This document shows, piece by piece, positions 14,391 through 28,400 of a DNA stretch of 64,000 nt. Location of the stretch: positions 21,241,273 to 21,305,272 of the forward strand of contig JBBMOA010000014.1 of assembly GCA_037954235.1 (NCBI GenBank), read 5' to 3'. This DNA is from Aulostomus chinensis (taxonomy: Eukaryota; Chordata; Actinopteri; Syngnathiformes; Aulostomidae). Positions within the stretch are counted from its first letter, which is position 1. Every line of letters begins with the position of its first letter. Below the pieces are notes generated by a model. It made no database searches. It was not told where the DNA came from and worked only from the letters and a program-made list of their open reading frames with translations. The position numbers and the translations under genes were made by a program.

Positions 14391-17300
14391 TGGATGATGA
14401 TGATGATGGATGATGATGATGGATGGGTGATGGATGATGATGGATGGATGATGATGGAGATGATGATGATGGATGGATGATGATGATGATTGATGGATGT
14501 GTGGCTGGATGATGATGATGGATAGATGATGATGATGATGATGATGATGGATGGATGGATGATGGATGGATGATGATGATGATGATGATGATGGATGATG
14601 ATGGATGTGTGGATGGATGATGATGATGATGATGATGGATGGATGGATGATGATGATGATGGATGGATGATGATGGATGGATGATGATGATGGATGGATG
14701 TGTGGATGGATGATGATGATGATGGATGGATGATGATGGATGGATGATGATGATGGATGGATGTGTGGATGGATGATGATGATGATGATGATGATGGATG
14801 ATGATGATGATGATGATGATGGATGGATGGATGATGATGATGGATGGATGATGATGGATGATGATGATGGATGGATGATGATGGATGATGATGATGATGG
14901 ATGGATGGATGATGATGATGATGATGGATGGATGATGATGGATGATGATGATGATGGATGGATGGATGATGATGATGATGATGGATGGATGTGTGGATGG
15001 ATGATCATGATGATGATGATGGATGGATGGATGGAAGATGATGATGATGATGATGATGGATGATGATGATGATGGACGGATGGATGATGATGGATGATGA
15101 TGATGATGGATGGATGATGATGATGATGGATGATGATGATGGACGGATGGATGATGATGATGATGATGATGATGGATGGATGGATGATGATGATGATGAT
15201 GGATGGATGGAATTCTCCATGATGGTTCTGAAAGGATGATTCTCTGGTCTGCTGCAGCCTCTGAGGTCCAACTGTAGAACCGGATCACAGGGTTGAGGCG
15301 GGGGAGGAATTGAACCTTCACTCTAAACCAGTGATCCTCAAAAGGCGGCCGCCGGGCCACAAGCGGTCCCAGCAGCTGTCTGTGTTTCAACAATGTCACT
15401 TTGCATAAATGCTCAGCAGCGGTTTTGAAGGGTCCTGGTCCCGGAGGTGCTGCTGTTTACCTGCACAACCACCACCTGAGGGGTGGACTGTGACAGTGGT
15501 CCCTGGTGGACTTGGTTAGCTGTTCAGCTGTAACAGGAGCTTGGTCAGCCCATTTTACAGAGCTTTGGCACTACTGTGAATTTCATCCTCAGTCAGCGTT
15601 CTTGACTAAGACCAACGAGGTCCAACTGTAGACCTGGGATGTGGCTCTGTCATCTCTCTCTCCCCTCTCTGTCTTTGTCCCTGTCCTCCCTCTCTCTCTC
15701 TGTCCCTCTCTGTCTGTTCTCTCTCTCCCTCTGTCTTTGTCCTTGTCCTCACTCTCTCTCTCCCTCTGTCTGTCCTCTCTCTCCCCTCTCTGTCTTTGTC
15801 CCTGACCTCACTCTCTTTCTGTCTGTCCTCACTCTCTCTTTCTGTCTGTCCTCTCTCTCCGTCTCTGTCCTCTCTCTCTCCGTCTCTTTCCTCTCTCTCT
15901 CCGTCCCTTTCCTCTCTCTCTCTCTCCGTCTCTGTCCCTGTCCTCTCTCTCTCCCTCTCTTTGTCCCTGTCCTCACTCTCTCTCCCTCTCTGTCTTTGTC
16001 CCTGTCCTCACTCTCTCTCCCTCTCTGTCTTTGTCCCTGTCCTCACTCTCTCTCTCTGTCTTTGTCTCTGTCCTCTCTCTCTCCCCTCTCTGTCTTTGTC
16101 CCTGTCCTCGATCTCTCTCTTTCCCATCTTTGTCCCTGTCCTCACTCTCTCTCCTCTCTGTCTCTGCCCTCACTCTTTCTCGCTCTCCTCTCTGTCTTTG
16201 TCTCTGTCCTCACTCTCTCTCTCTCCTCTGTCTTTGTCTCTGTCCTCACTCTCTCTCTCCTCTCTGTCCTCACTCTCTCTCTCCTCTCTGTCTTTGTCTC
16301 TGTCCTCACTCTCTCCTCTCTGTCTCTGTCCTCACTCTCTCTCCTCTCTGTCTTTGTCCCTGTCCTCACTCTCTCTCTCTCTGTCCTCTCTCTCTCCTCT
16401 CTGTCTCTGTCCCTGTCCTCACTCTCTCCTCTCTGTCTCTGTCCCTGTCCTCACTCTCTCTCTGTCCTCTCTCTCTCCCCTCTGTCTTTGTCCCTGTCCT
16501 CAATCTCTCTCTCCCCTCTGTCCCTGTCCTCACTCTCTCTCTCCCCTCTCTGTCTTTGTCCCTGTCCTCTCTCTCTCCTCTCTGTCTCTGTCCCTGTCCT
16601 CACTCTCTCTCTCTCTTTGTCTCTGTCCTCTCTCTCTCCCCTCTGTCTTTGTCCCTGTCCTCAATCTCTCTCTCCCCTCTGTCCCTGTCCTCACTCTCTC
16701 TCTCCTCTGTCTCTGTCCCCACTCTCTCTCTCTGTTTCTGTCCTCACTCTCTCTCTCCTCTCTGTCCTCACTCTCTCCTCTGTCTCTGTCCTCACTCTCT
16801 CCTCTCTGTCTCTGTCCTCACTCTCTCTCCTCTCTGTCTTTGTCTCTGTCCTCACTCTCTCCTCTCTGTCTCTGTCCTCTCTCTCTCCCCTCTCTCTCTC
16901 CCCTCTCTGTCTCTGTCCTCTCTCTCTCCCCTCTCTGTCTCTGTCCTCACTCTCTCTCCTCTCCGTCTCTGTCCCTGTCCTCACTCTCTCTACAGCAGGT
17001 CAAAGCAGACGTCCGTCTGTATTTGTGTTTTTGCTGCAACTCTCGTCAGTTGTCCAACACTGTAACTTCCATGCAGGAGCAAACTCTTCTTCCCTGGTCA
17101 GTGGTGGAAGAATTCGCCACTCTGTCTGAAATCAGTCACTCCTTCAAAACTCAGCATTCAGGATGTTTCACTTCCAGGAGCTTCTCTGTGAGTTTACTTT
17201 TGGACATTCCATCAGCAGCGGCTCCCAGCTGATGGACACTTCACAGCTTGGAACATGCAGGTCTGTGTCTGTTCTGTGTCCAGGCTGTGGTGGAGGTCGT

Positions 17301-19813
17301 CCTCTTATGATTTCAGAGCCTCCAGATGACAAACACACCACAAACCTGACGTCTGGTGAAATACCAGATTAGCAGCAACCGCTCAGGTGTGTTTGACTGA
17401 ATCTGCTTCTTCAGCTGCCAGATTTCTATTTGCTGAAGTTCCCGTGTTCCCAGGAGTCCACGCTCATGACTGACAGAAACAATGGTTATGGTCCTCCTTT
17501 TGGTCCACACACTGCCAGAGTGGCAGGAGTCCCACTGCAGCGTTGCTATGCTTCAGTGTCTGGTACCATGAGTCTTCAGTATATACAGAACATCAAACAC
17601 GCGTCTCCGGCGCTAAGAGGTGCATATGTGTGTTTACCAGTGACAGCTATTTACTACAGCTACTATTCGCGCGCACACACGTGCAGCTGGCGGCGCCATA
17701 GGACTGCTCGACTCTGAGTCTACTTCCACATCGGTGACAGCACAGTGACCGACGTATTTCTACAATTCTACAATTTCATTTAGCAGACGCTTTTGTCCAA
17801 AGCGACGTACAACGCAAGCAAGAATTCAGACTTAATTAAGGAAAAGTCCATAGGAAGCACAAAAATGCTTCAGTTGTGATTTGGTCACAGGTACTGCCAT
17901 CTAGTGGCAGAAGAAGTGTCGCCCCCCCCCCCCCCTTCTTTTTTTGACAAACATACATCACACAACACAGTTGGTGCTACATAGTCAGTAAGTGCTGGGT
18001 CTTGGACCCTCTGACTGATTCTACCCCACAGGACAAAGAGGAGAAGAGTCAGGTTCAGTGCCTCGGTGCTCTCTGAACAATTGAGTCTTCAATTGTCTCT
18101 TAAAAGTAGAAAGGGACTCAGCAGAACGCACAGAGTTCGGTAGTTCGTTCCACCATTTGGGAACAACAGAAGAGAAGAGTCTGGCTAGAGATTTGGAGCA
18201 GCGCTGGGCTGGAAGCACCAGGCGTCTTTCGCATGCAGAGCGTAGTGGGCGAGAAGGAGAGTAGACCTGGATCAGGGATTCCAGGTAGGCTGGAGCCGTT
18301 CTTGTGATTGTTTTGTAAGCCAAGAGAAGTGCCTTGAATTTGATCCTGGCTGCCATTGGAAGCCAGTGAAGAGAAACCAGCAGCAGGGTGACATGTATTT
18401 AAAGTGAGCTTTGTCATTGTTTCACTGGAAAAAGTCCCGCACCAAACTGAGTTCAGTCTGTCTCTAAAGAGCATTTACAATACCGCCACGGCAGGTCGCC
18501 GCCACGCAGTGCAGGTCACACGTGTGTGTGTGTGTGTGTGTAGGTCAGATATGCACAGCTACTATGTATTAGTACATCAGAGTTTCTTTGTTTCACCTCC
18601 ATATTAAGGCATCATTTCAGTGTACCTCATGCTTTACAACTAAGGCCGACATGTCCTGGAGTCCACAATCATAAATGAGTCGATGTGAACGGATGTGGTG
18701 AGCCTACAGGGAAGCTGACAGCAGGTCCCTGCGACTGTTCATGCTTTAATGTTCCAGTGATTCTGGGGGGAAAGCAGACGTGTCGTGGAGATGCTGACCT
18801 GTGGGGGTCTCACCATGGGTGGAAATCCTCCATTCTCTCTGTCACTGAAGCTCTCGCTCATGTCAGCCAGGTTCGTCATGCTGCCTCCGTGGGTTCCGTT
18901 CAAGGTACTGTTGTACTGCTCGATGTTTTTAGACACCTCCTGTTGGCTGTCCTGAATCTGGGACAACTTACTGCGAGCCTGCAGGACACACAGACACACA
19001 AGTTCGAACGCAGCAGGACACGTGGATGCGATGCTGCACAAACATGGTGTATTCAGTGCTGATCTTTTTCAAAGTAGCGGCCACAGCAGTTCCTGAGTAG
19101 ACTCTTCTGAACCACAGCGTAAAACACAAGGCATCAAAACGATATGGAGGCTGTCTGAAGGCAGTTATTGATCCATTATGCATCTTTTACTCTAACAGGA
19201 TGGATCCACAGTGGGATTGGGGCACACTGCCACAGAACTTTAATTTTTGTGTCTCCTAAAATGCTGGAACACAGAATGGCAGCTCCAGCAAGAGGTTTCA
19301 CACTGCATGCAAAGAATCCGGTGAGACTACGTCATGGGAATCAACATGGCTGTATCTGAGGCAGTAAGGCTGGATATTATTACAGGTGAGCATGAGGGAA
19401 TGATCAAGTGCGGACACTGTGACTGGAGAGGGGCGTCGGGGGAGCACAGGCATGTGGTGTTCCATTCAGAGGAATGTTATCTATCATATCAGCCCTCAGC
19501 GTCACGGATGCTACGAGGGTAGAATGGAGGTTACACATCACGCACCGATCACAACTCATGTGTCTGAACTCAAGCTGAGTGTGTGAGTTGCAGGTGGTTA
19601 AAGCAGAGTGAGAGGATTGATAGGAAGGAAACGGATGATAAATCATAGCAGCTGAAGCTACATGAAGCTGAGACACACACACACACACACACACATGCGC
19701 GCGCACACACGTTCCTCTTCTCCCACTGGCATTTACATTGGAAAAGGAGATATATGGTGCAATGGTGCCCCCTGTTGATGGCTTTCACTCACTTACACTG
19801 TCTCTCCCTCACT

Positions 19814-19904
<91 letters not shown>

Positions 19905-21813
19905 GTGTCCTACCTGGTTGATCTCATCCTGTGTGGCCTTGAGAGACTTAATGATGGTCTCTAGTTGGACCTTGCCGGCAGCTAGGCTCTGCTCCAGCTG
20001 GTTCTCCTCCTGCTGTAGCCGGCCCAGGTCTGCCTTGGCTCGGCTCAGCTCCTCCTCCTGGCTCTGAAGGTCGGATTCCTGAGAGTGGATCTGACTCTGG
20101 AGTGTTGAGATCTGGAGAAGGAGGAGAACCAACACCTTTAAAACCCCCTACATGTTATCTGCTGACTGTTGTTCTTTTTAAAAAATGCAACAACCAAACG
20201 TGATCTCTGAAATTTGAAAAGGTTTCTAAGCGGCAAATCACAAAAAACAAAAGAAAACAGACAAAAACAGAGAGGCCACGCTCTTCACAATGATGGAACA
20301 ATGTGTTCTATTTCGCTCAGCAGATGACGTGAAAAAGCAGCTTGTCCTGCGCTGTGGTTTTCAAACCTAATTTGAACTGTAATCATCCAATCAGTGACGC
20401 CGATAGATTCCATCAACCCAGGTGGGCCACCCAAGTAGAGCCTGAGTCTGGGAACACAGAGGTGGAAAGTATCTCACTTCACCCACTCTTCCTCACCATC
20501 TGAGACTCTTCCTGGCACTTTATTCTGACTTCATTCAGCATGTCCTCTAGTTTATGTTTCTGCTGGTCCATCTCCTCCAGGCGGTCCTGGGCGTCCTGTT
20601 TCTGGGCCTCCAGCTCCTGCAGGCAGGCTGTCTCTCTGTCGAGGTCATTCTGCATCTCCTGATGGGACATGAACACAACCAGTCCTTAGCAGTCCATCAG
20701 CAGTCGTGACTCCACCGTTTACAAATGAAAAGAATGTTGAGGGAAGTGGTTCAAACTTACACAAATTCAAAGATCACCTCCAAATCTGGTTTAGGACATT
20801 TCTAAATTCCCTTTGGATAAAAACCTGCGTCTCCTATTGTTTGATGAATCCATGAATATGCAATCACACGTTCATTGTTCAGTGGACCCCTGTTGGTTTA
20901 TGGACGTCAGAGAATCCTGGTTTTACAAAACACAACAAGCTGATTCCAATTATGAGGATCCAGGCAATTCTAGATGATTGCTTTCAACATAATAAAACCA
21001 CTCCTTGATACAGTTGGCAGGGCAACGTTTCAGGTCCACATTCAAGTGAAACATTATGTTGCATGAAACATGGATTAATTTCATGAATGAATCGTTCAGT
21101 TTCATCCTGCTCCACTGAGCACACGCACTCCAGCGTGCTGACGAGTGAGTGGAGGGGCAGCAGCTTCTTCTGCTCAGCTGGCAGGGCAGCGCTACAAACA
21201 TGTTCTGGATTACGGTTGAGGAAATAATCTGAAACTGATTACTGGCTTGGTTTTATATGTGCAAGTGTTTTGGTGTTTGGTGGCAAAAGAAAAGGACAGC
21301 AACAAAAAACAAAGTTAATGATTTTATGTTTGTTTCAAAACACAGAAGATTCAAGCCAGCGGTTTCCTCCTCCTGTCTTCATCTTGGTTACACAGCAGGG
21401 AAACAGAGGGGATTCTCTCACACACACACAGACACACAGAGACAGAGACAGAGACACAGACACAGACACAGACAGACAGAGACACAGACACACACACAGA
21501 CAGACAGAGACAGACACACAGACACACACAGAGACAGACAGAGACAGACAGACAGACACAGACAGACAGAGACAGACAGACACACACAGACAGACACACA
21601 GACATACACACAGAGACACACACACACACACACAGACACACACACAGACACAGCGACACACACACACAGACACACACAGACAGAGACACACACACACAGA
21701 CACAGACAGACACACACACACGATAAAGATGGCCTTACCTGCACTTCTGCACTCTTATGTCTGATGGCCTCCTCTGTGTCCCTGATGTCCTGTTCCAGGG
21801 TATACTTCTCCCT

Positions 21814-21875
<62 letters not shown>

Positions 21876-24800
21876 AAGCATAATTGTGATCAAATAGAAA
21901 GGCTTTCCAAAGCCGCCACCTTCTTCTGAGCAGGAACATCAACATCTCAGCTCAACAAGATACTGGACTGGGATTCTATCACATCCATGAGGGGACTCGA
22001 CTGACACCATGAAGCACTGAGGCATTGAAGCTGGCGCCTCGTAGCTCCAACGGCCAAGTTGGGGCGAATGACAGAGAACTCCTTCCTTTTTTAGCTTAAG
22101 CCAGAAGATAAAATAAAGCTCTAAATTCAGGTTCCAGTCTCCTCCTCTGGTTCATGGTTCTGGTTCAACATGTTCTGGTTGTAGTAGGAGTTTCGTCCAT
22201 TGGGCGGCTGGGTTTAGCTTTAAGGATAGGCTGGGGCTAAGCTCAGAGAAGAGCCACTGCCCCTCCCGCGCTACGCTCTCAGCTGCCTTCCAAGGTAATG
22301 AGGCTCCATCTATAGAGGGCCTTCTCTAACTCTCCTCCAACCACTGGCAGGGCTCACGAGGGTGGCTTCATTCACACAATCGCTCTCACATCCTGGACGC
22401 TGCCATGCAAGGAGTGACGCAGCCCATCAGAAGCCATCGGGGTTCAGGGTCTTGCTCACAGACACTTCGACAAAGCTGACAGAAGACCAATTAGTGACTG
22501 AGCCACTCGGCCCCACTAGAGCTATCATGAGGTGGGCCAGAGTCCTCGCCAGCGGGCTTTCAAGCTTACAAAGTAGACCTTTGAATGCAGTTGGGATCCC
22601 TCACATAGCAGTGACTGGACAGTGACACGTCATTGATGGTCACAGTCATGAACGCATGGGCAATCTTAGACTCTCACAAACTAAAGTCCCAACAGATGAG
22701 AGAGAATGCCAGTCCAAGGATGTTCAGTGTGTTTACCTTAGAGTATTCCACTGGGTAAAGGCAAGAGTGCTGACGCAGCATGGAGAATAAGTGATGAACA
22801 AAGAAATTGATAAAATACACACATCAAAGGAAGAGTGGCAGGTTGGCTGGGTGGGCGGGCGGATGAGGGAGGGAAGACAGCGATGCAAAGCTCAACCACA
22901 TCCGTCCTTCTTACATTTCCTTCAGTGAGCGTTTTATCACATTCATCTCAAGTGAATTGTGTTTGGCGTCACCGGCTAAGCCTGAAGTGAGCCGCCGCCA
23001 CACGGCGCCAGATAATCGTGAGTCGTTTGGATCGACACTGTCAGAGAGGGTTGATGCCCCGCATGCTTCTTATGGAGGTTGCAGTATATTTGCATTCATG
23101 ACAGGGACAGAAGACAGAGAGGAAAAGTGTCACTCAGTGATTGGAAAGGCGTTTGTCTACCCGGGTTCTTCAGCAGGAGCTGGAGGTGAGATCTGAAGAG
23201 TCTGCCAACAGTCGTGGAGTAAACTAGCTGGCTACCATTCACCTACGGGACAACACCGTCAGCTGCTCTGCTCCTGCTTCCTCAGTGGGTGTTGTGCTTC
23301 CACTCAAAAAGTACTGCCACAATCATCCTGATTTAAATCCTACATATCAAACGTGTTTGAGGTGATTGGAGGAGCCCTGACGAAGGAGTTAATGATCTGT
23401 ACCCCCAACACTACCAGATTATCAGGGCTGAGCAAGACATCGATCTCATATCAACACTTTGATATCATTCTATTGTGATACAGTACACTTGTTTTCTTTT
23501 CCTGGTTTTAAAACCAGCAAATCAGCAAAAGTGACACAATTTTCTGTGCTGACGAGACCGATCTGTCCTCCTGTGTTCTAATAATCAATAAAAATCATCC
23601 TTACAGCACCGTCCAAATATCTATACTGACATATTTGGTCACAAATACTGTTGTGTTTGATGATGTCCGTATATCCCAGCCCTACGCTCATGTATGTTAA
23701 ACTATGTTCTAAACCGGAATCAACGAACTGCTTTAGGCTTCATACGGTGATTAATATCAGTGGTGATCAATCAGAAATATTGGGCTCATTTTTTACCAAA
23801 TCTTGCACCCTTAAAGCAGGTAAGAGTTTCCAATAAGAGTCTAGAATACTGCTGAGATTGTCCAGAGGGATGAACTGGTTCCCAAATCGACCCAGTTACC
23901 CTGTAGTGGGATTGACCAGTTTGCATGTAGTACCAGCACTGAAGAAGTGCCTCACCAGCCATGTAGTAAACGACTGCACAGCGATACATTTTTGTGTTTC
24001 ATCCACAACACTGTCCTTGCATAAAAACACAAAACCATCATCAAGAACTAACAATCAGTAAATCATCATGGGAGAAAAGATGAATGGCTGGAATGAATGA
24101 GCCTGATGGGTTAGGAAGGTCGTGGAAGAGGTCAGAGGTCAGAGGTGAGACTCAACCAGGAGAACAAGTACTTTCATCACAGAGGGAAAAGCAACCATCC
24201 AGACACCAGCCAAACTGGAAGATTCACCTTTTAAATATCAGGGAAGTTTCTACTCAGGAAAAACATCTGCAACTGTCTGGACTGCTAAAAGGAGATGCGC
24301 TGCAAATTAAATCTGAATATCACACAGCAATGAAAACGGCAAGTCTGTGTGGCTTTGAAAATGATGCTAAACTAAAAGAGGTGTGGACTTCCAGGACGGA
24401 GACATGGTGAAGATGCAGTCAGCGATCACTGTGATCGGTAAGTCACTGTTACCTCTGCAGCTGAGCTATTTCCTGGCTGATGTCATCCAACTCTTTGATG
24501 CCAGTAAACTCTCCTGAACCCACTGAACTTGAGCTGTCCTGTAAAGGGAGGGAGGGAGGGAGGAGAAACACAAGATCAAATTGATAAAGCCAGCAGTTTA
24601 GTTTAGAGACGGTGAGATGATGAGCCACGGCAGACCAAGCCAGGAGGAGGAACGACAGGAAGGTAAGTCCATAAGAGGAACAGCACAGAGGATTGGAGCG
24701 GTGGGTCAGTCACAAAGATGGGTGGAGTCACCACCACTGACAACTGCCAAGGAAGACACAGATTAAAAGATGTTTCTATACTACATGATCAACCAGCCCA

Positions 24801-25398
24801 CGGTGGAGAATAATGGAGGTCGTTCCTGCAGAATTAACCCTGATATCTTCCTTTATTCACGTACGTCCTGTTGGGCCCGATAATGGACGCAGAGAGGACG
24901 ACCTGGACGTGAAGGATTTAGATCAGGGGGGTCCAGACCCTCCCCCTTAAAGGGCCCAAACTACAGCCTCAAGGTGAGCTGGGAGCACAAATCAAACACA
25001 TCTTGTTGCTGAGATGCAAAATGGTCCTAAAATTTCAAGTTTCATTTCCCCAATTTAAGCCTCTTAAATAAAACTACAACCACGTCAGACATGTTTGATG
25101 CTTAGTGACAATGACTTGTACTGTGTGAGGTGTAAATATTAAGAATGGGACAATTTCTGGAGCACTTTTAACTTCACAACAATCCTACATATTCAAAGAT
25201 TATTTTACCAAATAAATGGTACTTTACAGTAAAATGTTTCTATACATGTATATATGTGTGTGTGTGTGTGTGTATACATACATATATATATACATACATA
25301 TATATGCATTATATGTATATATATATATATACATACATATATACATATATGTGTGTGTGTGTGTGTGTGTATATATATACATATATATATACATATAC

Positions 25399-25454
<56 letters not shown>

Positions 25455-28400
25455 TGTACACGACTCTAAATTTTGTACAGCAGGCGGGCCAAATCCAAAC
25501 CTTAAGGTGGACTAATTTTGCGCCACTGACTGCACTGTGAGCAGCCCTGATTTAAATGATGTAACATACAACAGCTCATGTTACTCTCAAGTGTTTATTT
25601 TAAAAGGAGTTCTGGTTGCTGGCTCAGAGTTTGCCTGCAGAGATCTGGAATCTTCTCTTGGTCAGTAGACAGCTGGCAGGGTGAGACAACGTCACTTCAC
25701 CGAGTTGGAACGAAAAGAAAAGTTCTGCAAATGCTTTCCAGCAACCCGGCTGCCTCGCCAGGGGCTGAAAGCATTTAGAAGTTACTGCCTTGTAGGTCCG
25801 AGTTACCTACCCACAACTTGAACATTATAGCCTGAGAGGAAGCGGAGGGGAGAAGTAGAAACATTAGCAGCGACAGAGTTAGCATGAGAGACAACATGGC
25901 ATTGGTTTGCCTCTCCTACATTTTTTCAAGGTGTCCTCCACTAAATAAGCAGAAGTGGGCAGTTGGGAACTTGGTACAGCTCTAGAGTAGAGTTACTAGT
26001 ACACAAAGCACATTTCTACACCTTCGTGTCCACATATGCATAGGGCAGGAGAGACCAAGGGAAAAGTATTGACTTACCCGCCGCATCTCAGACAGAGCTG
26101 CCATCTCTGATCCCACTGGGGTCATGTACCCGGACATACTCTGGGGCAAACACAGAGGAACTTTGTTAGAGAATGACGCCAAATTACACAAATTTGAACT
26201 CCATTCACCACCAAAATACATGTATGTTCAAGTTTGGAATTACACAGCTGCGTTGACGCATCTTCAGTAGGCACTTCTGAACATGTTGCTGAGTGCTTGT
26301 TTCCTCTGTCCTCAGTTTGGATTTGAGGGTAAGAAGGCTCATGGGTTTGTGTGTCATCCCTACTGTCGGAGGAGATGAGCACATTTCAACTGAATCCACA
26401 GAGAATCTGTGCACTCGCAGTTAAAAGCACATACTTTTCTCCTCTCATTGTCATGGGAACATTCTTTACTTCTTCTACTTCCAACTGATGTCCTTGTTAA
26501 CTGCACTCGTGTCTCCTGTGTGTGGAGTTTCCGCCGCTGACTCCTGCCGTCATGTCGACACCCAGAATACAGAGATCTGATTGGCTCAGTAGCATCTTGA
26601 GGGATGATTTACCAACCATGCAACTGGTCTGTCAGTTTCCGAGAGCAGTAAGCCAGGGCCATAAATGCTGCCTCAAACAGTGTTCAGTGGTTTTCTGGGT
26701 AAAGTTTGGGATCCGCAGATGTCGGCCCACGGGTTCCCCCCCATGCTAGCGTCCTTTTCACTTTCTCAATGGGAACCATGGACGAATGTTTCTAAATCAT
26801 CAGTTACCAAAGAGTGAGTTCTTCTTCTTTTTCTGCAGTGCCGAATGGCAGATTGATGTCATCTTAAAGGTGATGATCAACCATCCCAGTCATATTGATC
26901 AGATGGAACATACTGGATTGATATTTCTATGGAGCCAAGCATTACCCATCTGCCACCCAACTGTGTTTTCTGTTAGCAGTTTCTAGCCAGCATTAGCTTC
27001 GAAACATGTAGCTGGCAAGCATAACTTACAAATATTTAGTTTGCCAACTATTTAGCAAGAGTCTAATATTTCCCACAGGGGTTATTGGAGATCAGAGCTA
27101 AAGGAGTGAATGTTGGACTCACATTCACCATGGAAACAGAAACGAGACACCAAATGAAGAATAAGGTTGGTCCTGACCCTGGATGTGTAAATAAGCAACC
27201 TTTGACAATGTGACTGTTTCTACTGCCCCCACTTGGCCAACAAAAATCAGATAATGCACATTTAATGTTTGTGGTTAGTCTGTGGCTAGCATGCAGCTAG
27301 AGTGTGGTTAGAGTGTGGCTAAGGTGCAGCTAGAGTGCAGCTAGAGTGTGGCTAGAGTGCAGCTAGGGTGCAGCTAGCGTGGTTAATGTGCAGCTAAGGT
27401 GCAGCTGGTGTGGTTAGTGTGCAGCTAATGTGCAGCTAGAGTGTAGCTAGCGTGTGGCTAGGGTGCAGCTAGAGTGTAGCTAGGGTGCAGCTAGAGTGTG
27501 GCTAGAGTGCAGCTAAGGTGTGGCTAGAGTGCAGCTAGCGTGCAGATAGAGTGTGGCTAGCATGCAGCTAGCATGCAGCTAGTGTGCAGCGTCCAAACGT
27601 CCTGTTTTCATATCCTTTTTATTTTTATCTTATCATTTTATTACAGAGGAGGCCTAGTTTTAATGCATTTAAATTCTAAGGCATCTTTGAGTAAACTTAG
27701 AGTATCATTTGAGGATCTCTTTGCCAAGTGCCCTGGTTTTGGTAATCAAACTATGGCCACCCTGGGCTCGTGTGTAGCTAATATATGGCTAGCGTGTGGT
27801 AATCCCAACGAAGAGTAACACTGAAAGATCAACTGCTGCTGCATTTTACAAGAGTGGAAATTTTAGGAATTTGTAGTTTCATGAGATATTTAAGTCTGGG
27901 GAAACTAATAATTTTAAGTGTATGACAAAATATGTGGACTGACTTCAGTCAATAACTAATTGTAGTGTAATTGTATTTTCACAAACATCTGAAATAAACG
28001 TACGACACGGAAATGTTTGTTCAGTTTCTTGTAAACATGTAGTGTGCTTATGTAGAGGTGTGTGTGTGTGACCTACTGGCACAGGAGTGCCTCTCTCAGA
28101 GGGGGGGATCATATCAGCGGTCAGCGCTTGTGGGGGGTCGATACCCTTGCTGACTTTCTGCTGGATCAGATGCATGGCGAGGGCAAACTGCTCCCTGGTC
28201 AGCTTGCCAATCTGTCTGGTGTCTGCCAGAGCCCTGCATGGAGGAGCAGGAGCAACAGAGACACCCACTGAGCCCCGCCGGGTCTGAAGCAGTGTACGGC
28301 AACAAGAGCAGAACTATCTGGTCTGACCGATGTTCTTATCTGAACATCGGTCAGACCTTTTTTTGACAATGGAAGCACTCATTTGACCACCTTCTAAACT

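Larger units (their letters stand above)
12335..18813. other. eps15l1 intron 17 (repeat-dense)
   Basis: A 6.5-kb intron. In order it holds (CA)n at 12,616-12,636, an inverted SINE fragment, SINE copy 1, the GATG array, the polypyrimidine array, about 750 bases of apparently unique sequence (17,000-17,750) and the L2-like fragment. A C homopolymer lies at about 17,921-17,934. Confidence 0.85.
18979..19913. other. eps15l1 intron 16
   Basis: Apart from the two CA runs at 19,676 and 19,817 the sequence is unique, with no recognised feature. Confidence 0.4.

Noticed and set aside
12960..15399. Minus-strand open frames of 682 and 694 codons made of Ser, Ile, His and Pro
   Set aside because: They are stop-free translations of the GATG/GATGAT array plus SINE sequence. 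There is no composition, homology or splice evidence for a protein.
15639..17232. Plus-strand open frames of 496, 478 and 344 codons rich in Ser, Leu and Cys
   Set aside because: They are translations of the polypyrimidine array in all three frames. Every frame is open because the repeat lacks purines needed for stops.
21257..21945. Open frames of His/Thr or Cys/Val repeats
   Set aside because: They are products of CA/CAGA dinucleotide and tetranucleotide repeats overlapping eps15l1 exon 14.
27278..27592. CRISPR-like repeat array
   Set aside because: Repeats are tandem without spacers, the unit is 11 bases, and the context is a vertebrate intron.
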